DNA from: Methylobacterium durans
GTDB lineage: Bacteria > Pseudomonadota > Alphaproteobacteria > Rhizobiales > Beijerinckiaceae
Assembly (NCBI RefSeq): GCF_003173715.1
Contig: NZ_CP029550.1
Span: forward strand, 4,387,501-4,451,500
Direction of reading: 5' to 3'
Length of the DNA: 64,000 nucleotides
Part shown: positions 24,841 to 32,693 of the stretch, piece by piece
How the letters are laid out: the number at the start of each line of letters is the position of its first letter
Numbering within the stretch: the stretch's first letter is position 1
Made by a program: the position numbers and the translations under genes
The notes under the pieces: model-generated
What the model was told of the DNA's origin: nothing
What the model saw: the letters and a program-made list of their open reading frames with translations, nothing else
Database searches by the model: none

Positions 24841-26859
24841 TCACCCCGCCCGCCGGGAGAGCCCGTTCGCCAGGACGAGATCGGCGGGGCGGCCGGTGAG
24901 CTCGGCCCGGTGGTCGAAGCGGGCGGTGAAGCTGCCGACACCCGCCGTGACCGAGCGCAGCTCGACGATCAGATCCCAGATCTCGGCTTCCGGGATCTGC
25001 GCCTGGAGCAGATCCCAGCCCACCCAGCCGGGCCGCGCGTCGAAGCCGAGGATCTGGCCGCGCCGGCTCGTCACGGCCCCCGTCGCCTTGGCCGTGTAGG
25101 CGGAGGGCGTCGCGATCTCGACGGCGAGGATCGGCTCCAGGAGAACAGGATCGGCCTTCGGCAGCGCGTCGTCGAGGGCGAGGCGGGCAGCCGCCTGGAA
25201 GGCCGCGTCCGAGGAATCGACCGCGTGGGCAGCGCCATCGGTGAGCGTCACGCAGAGATCGACCACGGGAAAGCCCAAGGGTCCGCGGCGCAGATAGGCC
25301 CGCGCCCCCGCCTCGACGGAGGGAATGTAGGCCCGGGGCACCGCGCCGCCGACCACCTCGTCCTCGAACAGGAACCCTTCGCCGCGGGGGAGCGGCCGCA
25401 CCGCGATCTGCACGTCGGCGAACTGGCCGTGGCCACCGGTCTGCTTCTTGTGCCGGCCGCGGCCGGTGGCGGCCGATCGGATCGTCTCCCGGTAGCCGAC
25501 CTTCGGCCGGTCCTTGTCGACCGCGACGCCGAACCGCGACGACAGGCGTTCGACCGCGACGCGCAGGTGCATCTCGCCCTGGCCGAGGAGGCGGATCTCC
25601 TCCAGATCCGCGTCCTGCTCGACGCTGAGGCCCGGATCCTCCTCGGTGATCTTGGCGAGCGCGCTCGTGAGGCGCACGTCGTCCTTCCGGTCGCGCACCT
25701 TCAGGGCCGCGGCGTAGACGGGGGAGGGCGGCGGCGGCGCGGCGACCTCCGGGGGTGCCGCGCTCCCGGCCGCGAAGCAGGCGCGGGTGCCGATGCCGTC
25801 GAGCCGGCCGAATCCCACGGTCTCGCCCTCCGCGGCGGCGGCAATCCGGCCGTTCTGGCCGCTGCTCAGGGCGACGAGGCCCGCGATACGGGAGGTCGTG
25901 CCGTCCGAGGCGGTCACGCTCTCGCCTTCTTGGAAGGCCCCCCTCAGGACGCGCCCGATCGAGAGCTTGCCGCCGAAGCCGGTGTGGCGGGTCTGGATCA
26001 CCTGGGCGAGCGCCGGCCCGTCATCCGGGATGCCGAGGCGGGCGCGGGTCTCGGCGAGGGAGGGCGCCTCGTGGCGCAGGGCCTTCAGGAGACGCCCGAC
26101 GCCGTTGCACCGCGCCGCGGAGCCGATCAGGACCGAGACCGCGAGCCCCTCGCGAAGCTCCCGGGAGAGATCCCCGAAGATGCGCTCGCGGTCCGGCTCG
26201 ATCTCGGAGATGAGCTGCTCCATCAGCACGTCGTCGTGGTCGGCGAGGCGTTCGAGCAGCGTGAAGCGGTCCTCCTTCTCCTGGGGCAACTCGCCCTCGG
26301 GCAGGGCGACCACCGCGCTCGGCGCGTGGTTGCGGTAGACGAAGGCCCGCTCCAGGGCGAGGTCGATGAAGCCCGTCGCCGCCCCGTCCTGCCAGATCGG
26401 GATCTGGCGCAGGAGCAGGGGCGTGACGGAGGCCGCCTGCAGGAGGCCGAGGGTCTCCCGGGGGCTCTGGGTCGCCGCGTCGATCTTGTTGACGAAGAGG
26501 AGCCGCGGCACGCCCTGCGCCTCAAGGATGCGCAGCACGTATTCGAGCGCCGGGAGCTTGCGCTCGTCCGCCTCGCAGACCACCACGGCCGCGTCGCAGA
26601 CCGGCAGCACCGCCTGCATCCCGTGCATGAATTCGATCGAGCCGGGACAATCGACGAAGGTGAAGGTGTCGCCGAGATAGCTCAGCGTGACGACGCCCGG
26701 CTCGACGCTCATGCCGTGGGAGCGGGATTCCGAGCTGCCCTCGCCGGCCTTCGCCGGGCGCTCGCCCGAGCCGGCCCGCTCCATCAGCGCTTCGAGCAGC
26801 GCCGTCTTTCCGCTCTGCGCCGGTCCGACGAGAGCGATGCACCGAGGTTGGGCTGCCAT
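24841..26859 (-). CDS. Elongation factor G-like translational GTPase (non-canonical)
   Basis: 672 residues with EF-G domain order: GTPase domain (P-loop GPAQSGKTAL, DCPG, NKID), beta-barrel domain II (~residues 275-350), domain III, domain IV (GRGRHKKQTGGHGQFADVQIAV) and domain V. The switch I region reads ESRSHGMSVEPGVVTL where true EF-G has RERGITI. It is therefore the EF-G-like paralogue common in Hyphomicrobiales rather than fusA, which should be elsewhere near rpsL/tuf. Its role is not established; ribosome recycling or rescue are possibilities by analogy with other EF-G paralogues. Confidence 0.85.
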   Translation of the reverse strand: MAAQPRCIALVGPAQSGKTALLEALMERAGSGERPAKAGEGSSESRSHGMSVEPGVVTLSYLGDTFTFVDCPGSIEFMHGMQAVLPVCDAAVVVCEADERKLPALEYVLRILEAQGVPRLLFVNKIDAATQSPRETLGLLQAASVTPLLLRQIPIWQDGAATGFIDLALERAFVYRNHAPSAVVALPEGELPQEKEDRFTLLERLADHDDVLMEQLISEIEPDRERIFGDLSRELREGLAVSVLIGSAARCNGVGRLLKALRHEAPSLAETRARLGIPDDGPALAQVIQTRHTGFGGKLSIGRVLRGAFQEGESVTASDGTTSRIAGLVALSSGQNGRIAAAAEGETVGFGRLDGIGTRACFAAGSAAPPEVAAPPPPSPVYAAALKVRDRKDDVRLTSALAKITEEDPGLSVEQDADLEEIRLLGQGEMHLRVAVERLSSRFGVAVDKDRPKVGYRETIRSAATGRGRHKKQTGGHGQFADVQIAVRPLPRGEGFLFEDEVVGGAVPRAYIPSVEAGARAYLRRGPLGFPVVDLCVTLTDGAAHAVDSSDAAFQAAARLALDDALPKADPVLLEPILAVEIATPSAYTAKATGAVTSRRGQILGFDARPGWVGWDLLQAQIPEAEIWDLIVELRSVTAGVGSFTARFDHRAELTGRPADLVLANGLSRRAG

Positions 26860-26969
26860 GCGACGCCTCCCCTGTTCAGGAAGGCATCATAGCGCCGAAC
26901 GAGCCTGCGGAAAGGCTCGGATCAAGCAGAAAAATGCAAGTCCGGCGCGCTGGCGCGAATCCTCCCGCG

Positions 26970-28940
26970 TCAAGCCGCCGAGGCGATCTCGCCCGTGCCC
27001 GAGCCGATCCCCTCCGCCTTGAGGAAGGCGTGGGCGTCCTCCTTGCGCTCGAAGATGTGCGGCGCGAGCCCGCGCTTGCTCAGGGCCTCCTGCATCTTGA
27101 GGCGCAGGAAGGCGCTCGTCGCGTAGCGGGTCGAGGTGAGGTAATGATACTTCTCCATGTAATCGATCATCTCGGCGTAATCGTCGTACAGGTTCTCGCT
27201 GATGCGGAACCCGTCGTGGTTGATCACCGAGTTGACCCGCTGGCCGGCCTTCAGGCAGGCGGTCTCGAGGACCTGGCGCAGGGCGTCGATGTCGCCCTTC
27301 GAGCGCACCTGCCAGCCCTCCAGATTGACGAAGAGCAGGTTGCGGGAGGCGTCGTAGCTGACGCGCTCGCTGAGGTTCAGGTTGAGAAGGTCGGCGAGAA
27401 GCTCCATCGGCTCCTCGGCGAAGATGCGCCGGTCCATCAGGATCGGGTTCTCGATGATCGGCGTGAAGCTCATCTGCGAGAGGATGTCCCGGCCGATGTC
27501 GATGCCGGGCGCCACCTCGATCAACTCCAGGCCCCGCTTCGTCAGGTGGAAGACGCAGCGCTCCGTCACGTAGAGGACGGGCTGGCTCCGCTCCTGCGCG
27601 AAGGGGCCGCTGAAGGTGTTCTGCTCCACCCGTTCCACGAACTTGCGGGAGCGACCCTCCTGCACGATCCGCAGCTTGCCGTCCTCGACGGCCGTGACGA
27701 GGCCGCCATTGGTGAAGGTGCCGGCGAAGACCACCTTGCGGGCGTTCTGCGAGATGTTGATGAAGCCGCCGCAGCCGTTGAGGCGGCCGCCGAAGCGGCT
27801 CGTATTGACGTTGCCCTCGCCGTCGCACTCGGCCATGCCGAGGCAGGTCATGTCGAGGCCGCCGCCGTCGTAGAAGTCGAACATCTGGTTCTGGTCGATG
27901 ATGCAGTCGGCGTTGGTCGCCGCGCCGAAGCTCGACCCGCTCGCCAGCACGCCGCCGACCGCCCCGGCCTCCGTGGTCAGGGTGATGTAGGGCGTCACCT
28001 TCTCCTCGGCGGCCACCGACGAGATGCCCTCGGGCGCGCCGACGCCGAGATTGACGACCCCGTTCGGCGGCAGTTCGAAGGCGGCGCGGCGCGCGATGAT
28101 CTTGCGCTCGGTCAGCGCCATCCGCTTGATCCCGGTGACGGGCACCCGGATCTCGCCCGCGAGCGCGGCGTCGTGCATGACGCCGTAATTCATGCGGTGC
28201 ATCTCGGGCTCCGCCACGACGACGCAATCGACCAGCATGCCGGGCACGCGCACGTCCTTCGGCTTGATCGAGCCCTGCTCCACGATGCGCTCGACCTGGG
28301 CAACGACGATGCCGCCGTTGTTGCGGGCGGCCATGGCCTGGGCGAGGTTGTCGAGGGTGAGGGCCTCCTTGGCCATGCAGATGTTGCCGGAGGGGTCCGC
28401 CGAGGTGCCGCGGATGAAGGCCACGTCGATCTTGGTCGCCGTGTAGAACAGCCACTCCTCGCCATCGACCTCGACGAGCTTGACGATGTCGTCGGTCGTC
28501 ACCGTGTTGACGCGCCCGCCGCCGTGGCGCGGATCGACGTAGGTCTTGAGGCCGACCTTCGAGAACAGGCCCGGCTGGCCCGCCGCGCAGGCCCGGTAGA
28601 GCTGCGAGATGACGCCCTGCGGCAGGTTGTAGCCGATGATCCGGTTCTCCTGCGCGGCCTGGGCGACCTTCGGCATCCGGCCGAAATTCGCGGCGATGAC
28701 CCGGCGCAGCAGGCCGTCATGGTGCAGGCGGCCGGTGCCGAGACCTTTGCTGTCGCCCGCACCCGCCGTCATGATGAGCGTGAGGTCGCGCGGGCCGTTC
28801 GTCTCGACGAAGCGCTTCTCCAGCGCCGCGTGCAGCGCCTCCGGGATGCAGCTCTGCACGAAGCCCGTCGTCGTGACGACGTCGCCGTTGCGGATGAGCG
28901 CGATCGCCTCGTCCGCCGTGATGACCTTGTTCTTCTTCAT
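26970..28940 (-). CDS. Acetate/3-oxoacid-type CoA-transferase (YdiF-like) with C-terminal extension
   Basis: 656 residues. The first ~520 form the fused alpha-beta family I CoA-transferase (ITADEAIALIRNGDVVTTTGFVQ; FELPPNGVVNLGVGAPEGI). The catalytic glutamate is probably the one in TEAGAVGG, which forms the glutamyl-CoA intermediate; GGGLDMTCLGMAECDGEGNVN is the beta-part signature. It moves CoA between short-chain acyl groups. The last ~125 residues (RNLLFVNLEGWQVRSKGD..., SVINHDGFRIS, MEKYHYLTSTRYATSAF) are not part of the ~530-residue YdiF and look like a small alpha/beta domain, possibly STAS-like. ATG 28940 has GGAAACGGAA upstream. Confidence 0.87.
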   Translation of the reverse strand: MKKNKVITADEAIALIRNGDVVTTTGFVQSCIPEALHAALEKRFVETNGPRDLTLIMTAGAGDSKGLGTGRLHHDGLLRRVIAANFGRMPKVAQAAQENRIIGYNLPQGVISQLYRACAAGQPGLFSKVGLKTYVDPRHGGGRVNTVTTDDIVKLVEVDGEEWLFYTATKIDVAFIRGTSADPSGNICMAKEALTLDNLAQAMAARNNGGIVVAQVERIVEQGSIKPKDVRVPGMLVDCVVVAEPEMHRMNYGVMHDAALAGEIRVPVTGIKRMALTERKIIARRAAFELPPNGVVNLGVGAPEGISSVAAEEKVTPYITLTTEAGAVGGVLASGSSFGAATNADCIIDQNQMFDFYDGGGLDMTCLGMAECDGEGNVNTSRFGGRLNGCGGFINISQNARKVVFAGTFTNGGLVTAVEDGKLRIVQEGRSRKFVERVEQNTFSGPFAQERSQPVLYVTERCVFHLTKRGLELIEVAPGIDIGRDILSQMSFTPIIENPILMDRRIFAEEPMELLADLLNLNLSERVSYDASRNLLFVNLEGWQVRSKGDIDALRQVLETACLKAGQRVNSVINHDGFRISENLYDDYAEMIDYMEKYHYLTSTRYATSAFLRLKMQEALSKRGLAPHIFERKEDAHAFLKAEGIGSGTGEIASAA

Positions 28941-29256
28941 CGGCGTTCCGTTTCCTTCCCTGGCCTCCGCTGAGAGGGAGGCTCCGGCCTGGGCGTCCGG
29001 CGGGGGCTTCTGCCGAGCCCCTCTCTCCGCCGAGCGATCCGCGCGGGGACCGGCGCTGCGCGTGTCAGGCCGGCTCGGCCGGTACCGAAACACGGGAATA
29101 CGTGCACGGGACCGGGTCGGTGTTCGCTGCTCTCAAGATAATTCGAAGCGCGGATCTGGCAAACGAAGTAATTTTTCGGCCCGCCTCAACGAAACTTATC
29201 GGCGTCCGGCATCCGGGCAGTATTTTGCATTCGGTATTCCATCGCCCGAGAAGGCG
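28941..29256. other. 316-base leader of the CoA-transferase gene
   Basis: No gene seen. The distal half is AT-rich for this genome. On the minus strand a candidate sigma-70 promoter reads TTGCCA (29162-29157), 16-base spacer, TATCTT (29140-29135), which would give a ~190-base leader for the CoA-transferase gene. Low confidence. Confidence 0.35.
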
Positions 29257-29502
29257 TCAGGGCGCGGAGGCGAAGGTCCAGTCAGACAGGACGGTCGGCA
29301 GCGCCATGCGCGCGATGTCGAGGCCGCAGGAGGGCTTGTGGGTGGCGCCCTGGATCAGGCGCATCAGCGCGGCCTCGGCGGTGTCCGAACTGCCCAGCGG
29401 CTGGTTCTCGTAGAACACGACGTAGCTGTCGCGGCCGGCCAGACGGATCATCTCGATCCGGAACGAACCCTGCTGCGTGTCGCAGAGCCAGTATCCGCGC
29501 AT
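29257..29502 (-). CDS. Small hypothetical protein
   Basis: 81 residues from ATG 29502: RGYWLCDTQQGSFRIEMIRL, then DSYVVFYENQPLGSSDTAEAALMRLIQGA. No family recognised. The sequence is compatible with a small alpha/beta fold, has two cysteines and no signal peptide. G/C third-base bias supports coding. Confidence 0.6.
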   Translation of the reverse strand: MRGYWLCDTQQGSFRIEMIRLAGRDSYVVFYENQPLGSSDTAEAALMRLIQGATHKPSCGLDIARMALPTVLSDWTFASAP

Positions 29503-29715
29503 GTCGCGCTCCTCGCAGCGGCCGCTCCAGTCCGGCCTTGTTGGCGCGGATCATGCGGCAGCCTGCGCGGCCCTGTCCAGATCCTACGTAGCGGACGGGC
29601 CGGCCCCGCGCCGGGTCGGAATTGAATTCTTGGCCGCGAACGCGATCGCGCGGGATTAGGCGCGCCCCGCCGCGCGTTCAATCCATAGTCCTTCATAGGA
29701 TCCTGATCGCACTTC

Positions 29716-29750
29716 AGCCCGCCCGGCCGTCAGGCCGCGGCGGGCTTTTT
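29716..29750 (+). terminator. Strong intrinsic terminator on the plus strand without a known upstream gene
   Basis: AGCCCGCC-CGGCC (29716-29728), loop GTCA, GGCCG-C-GGCGGGCT (29733-29746; one bulged C), then TTTTC. The U-tract is on the plus strand only. Every annotated gene from 24841 to 31060 is on the minus strand, so this terminator probably ends an unannotated plus-strand RNA. Confidence 0.7.
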
Positions 29751-29759
29751 CTCGGCGCG

Positions 29760-29894
29760 TCAGGAGATCATCGCGAAGATCCCGACCGCGACGCCGGCCC
29801 CGGCGAGGGCGATGCCGAGGAGCGTGACGCTGCTGAGTTGATCGACGGTGTTGACGCTCTGACCCTGGCGGTGGGCGGGATCGTTGGCGGTCAT
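29760..29894 (-). CDS. Small single-span membrane protein (44 residues)
   Basis: ATG 29894 with AGGGAG six bases upstream, stop TGA at 29760. The N-terminal half is polar (MTANDPAHRQGQSVNTVDQ); the C-terminal half is one hydrophobic helix (VTLLGIALAGAGVAVGIFAM) ending in Ile-Ser. It is likely an inner-membrane microprotein. It lies 86 bases downstream of the HD-GYP gene on the same strand and might be co-transcribed. Function unknown. Confidence 0.6.
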   Translation of the reverse strand: MTANDPAHRQGQSVNTVDQLSSVTLLGIALAGAGVAVGIFAMIS

Positions 29895-29980
29895 GCGGCT
29901 CTCCCTGCGGCTCTGCGGATTGACCGCAGGCCAACGCGCGAGGCGGGCGAAGGATCACGAGAGCGCTCGGGGCCTGCCCC

Positions 29981-31060
29981 TCACGGCCATATCTGGCAGG
30001 CGGAGCGGGCGATGACGGGCGCGAAGGCGTTGAGCAAGGTCCGGTCGAGCTGTCCACGCATGTCCGTCATGATGCGTACCGCCTCCGTCACGGAGAGCGG
30101 CGCCCGGTAGGCCCGGCGCTCGGTGAGCGCCGAGAAGATGTCGCAGATCGCCACGAGACGCACGAGATCGGAGATCTGCGCTCCGGCGAGGCCGTCCGGA
30201 TAGCCGCTGCCGTCGAGCTTCTCGTGGTGATGGCGCACGACGTCGATGATTTCGGGCTCGACGTCGCCCTGCGCGCGCAGCAGGTCGGCGCCAAGGATGG
30301 CGTGGCTGCGCATCAGCGCGGTCTCCTCGGCGGAGAGGCCGTTCGGCTTGTTCAGGATCGAGGCCGGGATGCGGGACTTGCCGATGTCGTGCAGCAGGGC
30401 GGCCTTGGTCAGCCGGCGGTGGTCCGCCTCAGGGAGCCCGATCTCCGTTCCGAAGGCTGCCGCGTAGCCCGCGACGCTCAGCGTGTGCTGATAGACCTGC
30501 GCGTCGTGGCGCCAGACCACGTCGAGCCAGTCCCGGATCCCGGCCTCGGAGACGGCGGCGAGCACCGTCTCGGTGCCCCGGTCGGCCTCCGCGTCGCGCA
30601 GGCGCCGGTCGGCCGAGGCCTGGAAGAACAGGTCGGTCACGATCCCGGTCGCGACCTCGGCCCGCTGGTTCAGGCGTCGCGTGCGGGCGGCCGCGGCACG
30701 GGCCGCGCCGTCGATCATCTCGAGGACCTTGGCGAGAATGGTCTCCCGCGGCGTCGCGGCCGGCAACACCGCCTGCGCCCCGAACGAATCCGCGGCGCCA
30801 GCATCGTCCCGCGAGGCACCGGTCAGCAGGAGAGTCGGCACGGGACGCTCGCGCAGGCGCACGGCGAGCGCTTCGGTCACCGCGGCCGTCGCGGTCCGGG
30901 GAGTGTCGAGATCGACGACGACGGCGAGCGGACGCTTCGGCGGCAGCCCCGCCCCGAAATCCAGGCAGGTGCAGGCCACCACCCGCTCGATCCCGCGGGC
31001 CAGGCCCGCCGCCGGCCCGGGACGGTCGCTGAGGATCAGAACGAAGGCATCCTGCAACAT
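29981..31060 (-). CDS. HD-GYP domain protein with degenerate receiver domain
   Basis: 359 residues. Residues ~1-118 resemble a response-regulator receiver (VVVDLD with a candidate phospho-Asp, LLLTGAS), but the N-terminal acidic pair and the C-terminal Lys are not obvious. Residues ~150-345 form an HD-GYP domain with every signature: HTLSVAGY, LLHDIGKSRIP, RSHAILGADLL, HHHEKLDGSGYPDGLAG, ICDIFSALTERRAYR. HD-GYP enzymes hydrolyse cyclic di-GMP. It could oppose the diguanylate cyclase at 39749. Confidence 0.87.
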   Translation of the reverse strand: MLQDAFVLILSDRPGPAAGLARGIERVVACTCLDFGAGLPPKRPLAVVVDLDTPRTATAAVTEALAVRLRERPVPTLLLTGASRDDAGAADSFGAQAVLPAATPRETILAKVLEMIDGAARAAAARTRRLNQRAEVATGIVTDLFFQASADRRLRDAEADRGTETVLAAVSEAGIRDWLDVVWRHDAQVYQHTLSVAGYAAAFGTEIGLPEADHRRLTKAALLHDIGKSRIPASILNKPNGLSAEETALMRSHAILGADLLRAQGDVEPEIIDVVRHHHEKLDGSGYPDGLAGAQISDLVRLVAICDIFSALTERRAYRAPLSVTEAVRIMTDMRGQLDRTLLNAFAPVIARSACQIWP

Positions 31061-31247
31061 GCGAAGACAGTTCCGGCGCGGGCCCGGCAGGATGTCGGCG
31101 CGTCACCCGAAGGTAAAGGATCCGCTGATGCTACACGAAGAAGTGTAAGGGATTTCTTCTCGATTCCCGATGTCCGACCCCGCCCGGGACGGAGCGGGCA
31201 TCCTGTGATTCAAGGACCGTTAGCGAAGATCGGCGATCCTGCCCGGC

Positions 31248-31598
31248 ATGAGCGATCTGCCCTTGACCGTCGACCTCGCCGGCGACGCCTTCATCTTCCC
31301 GGCCGCCTCCGCGACCGTGGCGACCGTTCTCCGGCCCGCGCCAATGCCGCGACCGCCCGAACCCGCACGCGGGCGCAAGCCCGGGCGCTGGCTCCTGTGG
31401 CTGATCGGCGTCCAGATCGCGGCCAGCGTCTGCCTGACGACCTACGTCGCCTACGCGATGGCGCCCGCCCTGGCGCGGCCGCTGCCGGAGGCGGCGATCT
31501 ACGCGCTCCGCCTCGGCGCCGAGACGTCGGAACCGCTCCCAGCCGCCCTCAACGACGGCTTCCGCCTGCGGCTGAGCTTCCACGAAGCGGCCGAGTAG
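31248..31598 (+). CDS. Small single-pass membrane protein, unknown function
   Basis: 116 residues from ATG 31248. A Pro/Arg-rich N-terminal cytoplasmic stretch (PMPRPPEPARGRKPGR) is followed by one transmembrane helix (WLLWLIGVQIAASVCLTTYVAYAM) and a ~45-residue periplasmic tail. No family recognised. Divergent from the HD-GYP gene. Confidence 0.55.
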   Translation: MSDLPLTVDLAGDAFIFPAASATVATVLRPAPMPRPPEPARGRKPGRWLLWLIGVQIAASVCLTTYVAYAMAPALARPLPEAAIYALRLGAETSEPLPAALNDGFRLRLSFHEAAE

Positions 31599-31745
31599 AC
31601 GTCGACCCGCCGGGGCAAGTTGATCGTGGCCGGCACGAGCCGGCAGGCGGCGGCAGCCATGCCGCGCGGCGGAGCGCCGGTGCCGAGACCCTGAGGCCGG
31701 GCTGGCCCGGACGGGGCATGCCCGTCCCGCCGAGCCCCGCCGAGT

Positions 31746-32402
31746 TCAGGCCGCCTCTTCCCGGCTGCCGAGGCGCTTGTCGAGATAGGTGTCGACCGTC
31801 TGGGTCAACTCGTCGACCTTGCCGTCGAAGAAATGGTTGGCCCCCTCGACCATCTGGTGCTCGATGATGACGCCCTTCTGCGTCTTCACCTTCTCGATGA
31901 CCGGCATCACCTCACGGGCCGGGGCGACGCGATCCTCCGAGCCGTGCACGAACAGGCCGGAGGAGGGGCAGGGCGCCAGGAACGTGAAATCGTAGCGATT
32001 CGCCATCGCGGCGATCGAGATGAAGCCCTCGATCTCCGGGCGGCGCATCAGGAGCTGCATGCCGATCCAGGAGCCGAACGAGACCCCCGCGATCCAGCAG
32101 GACTTCGCCTCCGGGTTGACGGACTGCACCCAGTCGAGGGCGGCGGCCGCGTCGGAGAGCTCGCCCGACCCGTGGTCGAAGGAGCCCTGGCTGCGCCCGA
32201 CGCCGCGGAAATTGAAGCGGAGCGCCGCGAAGCCGCGGTTCGCGAACGTGTAGAACAGATTGTAGACGATCTGGTTGTTCATCGTGCCGCCGAATTGCGG
32301 GTGCGGATGCAGCACGATGGCGATCGGCGCCCCCTTCTTCTTCGGGGCCTGGTAACGGCCTTCGAGGCGGCCTGCCGGGCCGTTGAAGATCACTTCGGGC
32401 AT
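31746..32402 (-). CDS. Alpha/beta hydrolase
   Basis: 218 residues from ATG 32402. Serine-hydrolase fold with nucleophile elbow GVSFG, acid in VHGSEDRVAP, and His in VEGANHFFDG; the oxyanion region is LHPHPQFGGTMNN. The RFNFRGVGRSQGSFDHG segment is typical of the dienelactone hydrolase-like group. Cytosolic, substrate unknown. It is divergent from the suf operon and shares its ~290-base control region with the two iron boxes, so it may be iron-regulated as well. Confidence 0.88.
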   Translation of the reverse strand: MPEVIFNGPAGRLEGRYQAPKKKGAPIAIVLHPHPQFGGTMNNQIVYNLFYTFANRGFAALRFNFRGVGRSQGSFDHGSGELSDAAAALDWVQSVNPEAKSCWIAGVSFGSWIGMQLLMRRPEIEGFISIAAMANRYDFTFLAPCPSSGLFVHGSEDRVAPAREVMPVIEKVKTQKGVIIEHQMVEGANHFFDGKVDELTQTVDTYLDKRLGSREEAA

Positions 32403-32513
32403 GGTACTCCCATCTCCTCTCGGCGGCCTCGAAGGCCCGGCCGAAATCTCAGGCCGTCGCGACGGCTCCGCCGCGGAGCCTTGACTCAGGTCGAGACACA
32501 CTTACAAGCGCTC

Positions 32514-32528
32514 TTAGAATGGTTCTAG
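32514..32528. promoter_or_regulatory. Iron control element (Irr-type), imperfect copy
   Basis: TTAGAA-TGG-TTCTAG, one mismatch from the dyad TTAGAA-N3-TTCTAA bound by Irr in Hyphomicrobiales. Centred 19 bases from the second copy and ~170 bases before the cysteine desulfurase start. Confidence 0.7.
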
Positions 32529-32532
32529 ACGA

Positions 32533-32547
32533 TTAGAATCATTCTAA
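32533..32547. promoter_or_regulatory. Iron control element (Irr-type), perfect copy
   Basis: TTAGAA-TCA-TTCTAA, a perfect 15-base dyad in an otherwise GC-rich genome, between the divergent alpha/beta hydrolase and suf operon. Suggests iron/haem-dependent control of Fe-S cluster assembly. Confidence 0.75.
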
Positions 32548-32693
32548 AGAACCCTGCACGATACGTTTCGTCCCGGTCGTCTCCCTGCAGCCGGCCGCCT
32601 GGAATGCGTGTCGTGCGCGCGCCTTAGCATGATGTCGGGGGGCGAAAGCAAGGAAATGTCGGTGCTCGGTCCGAAGGCTCTGTCGGCACGCTC

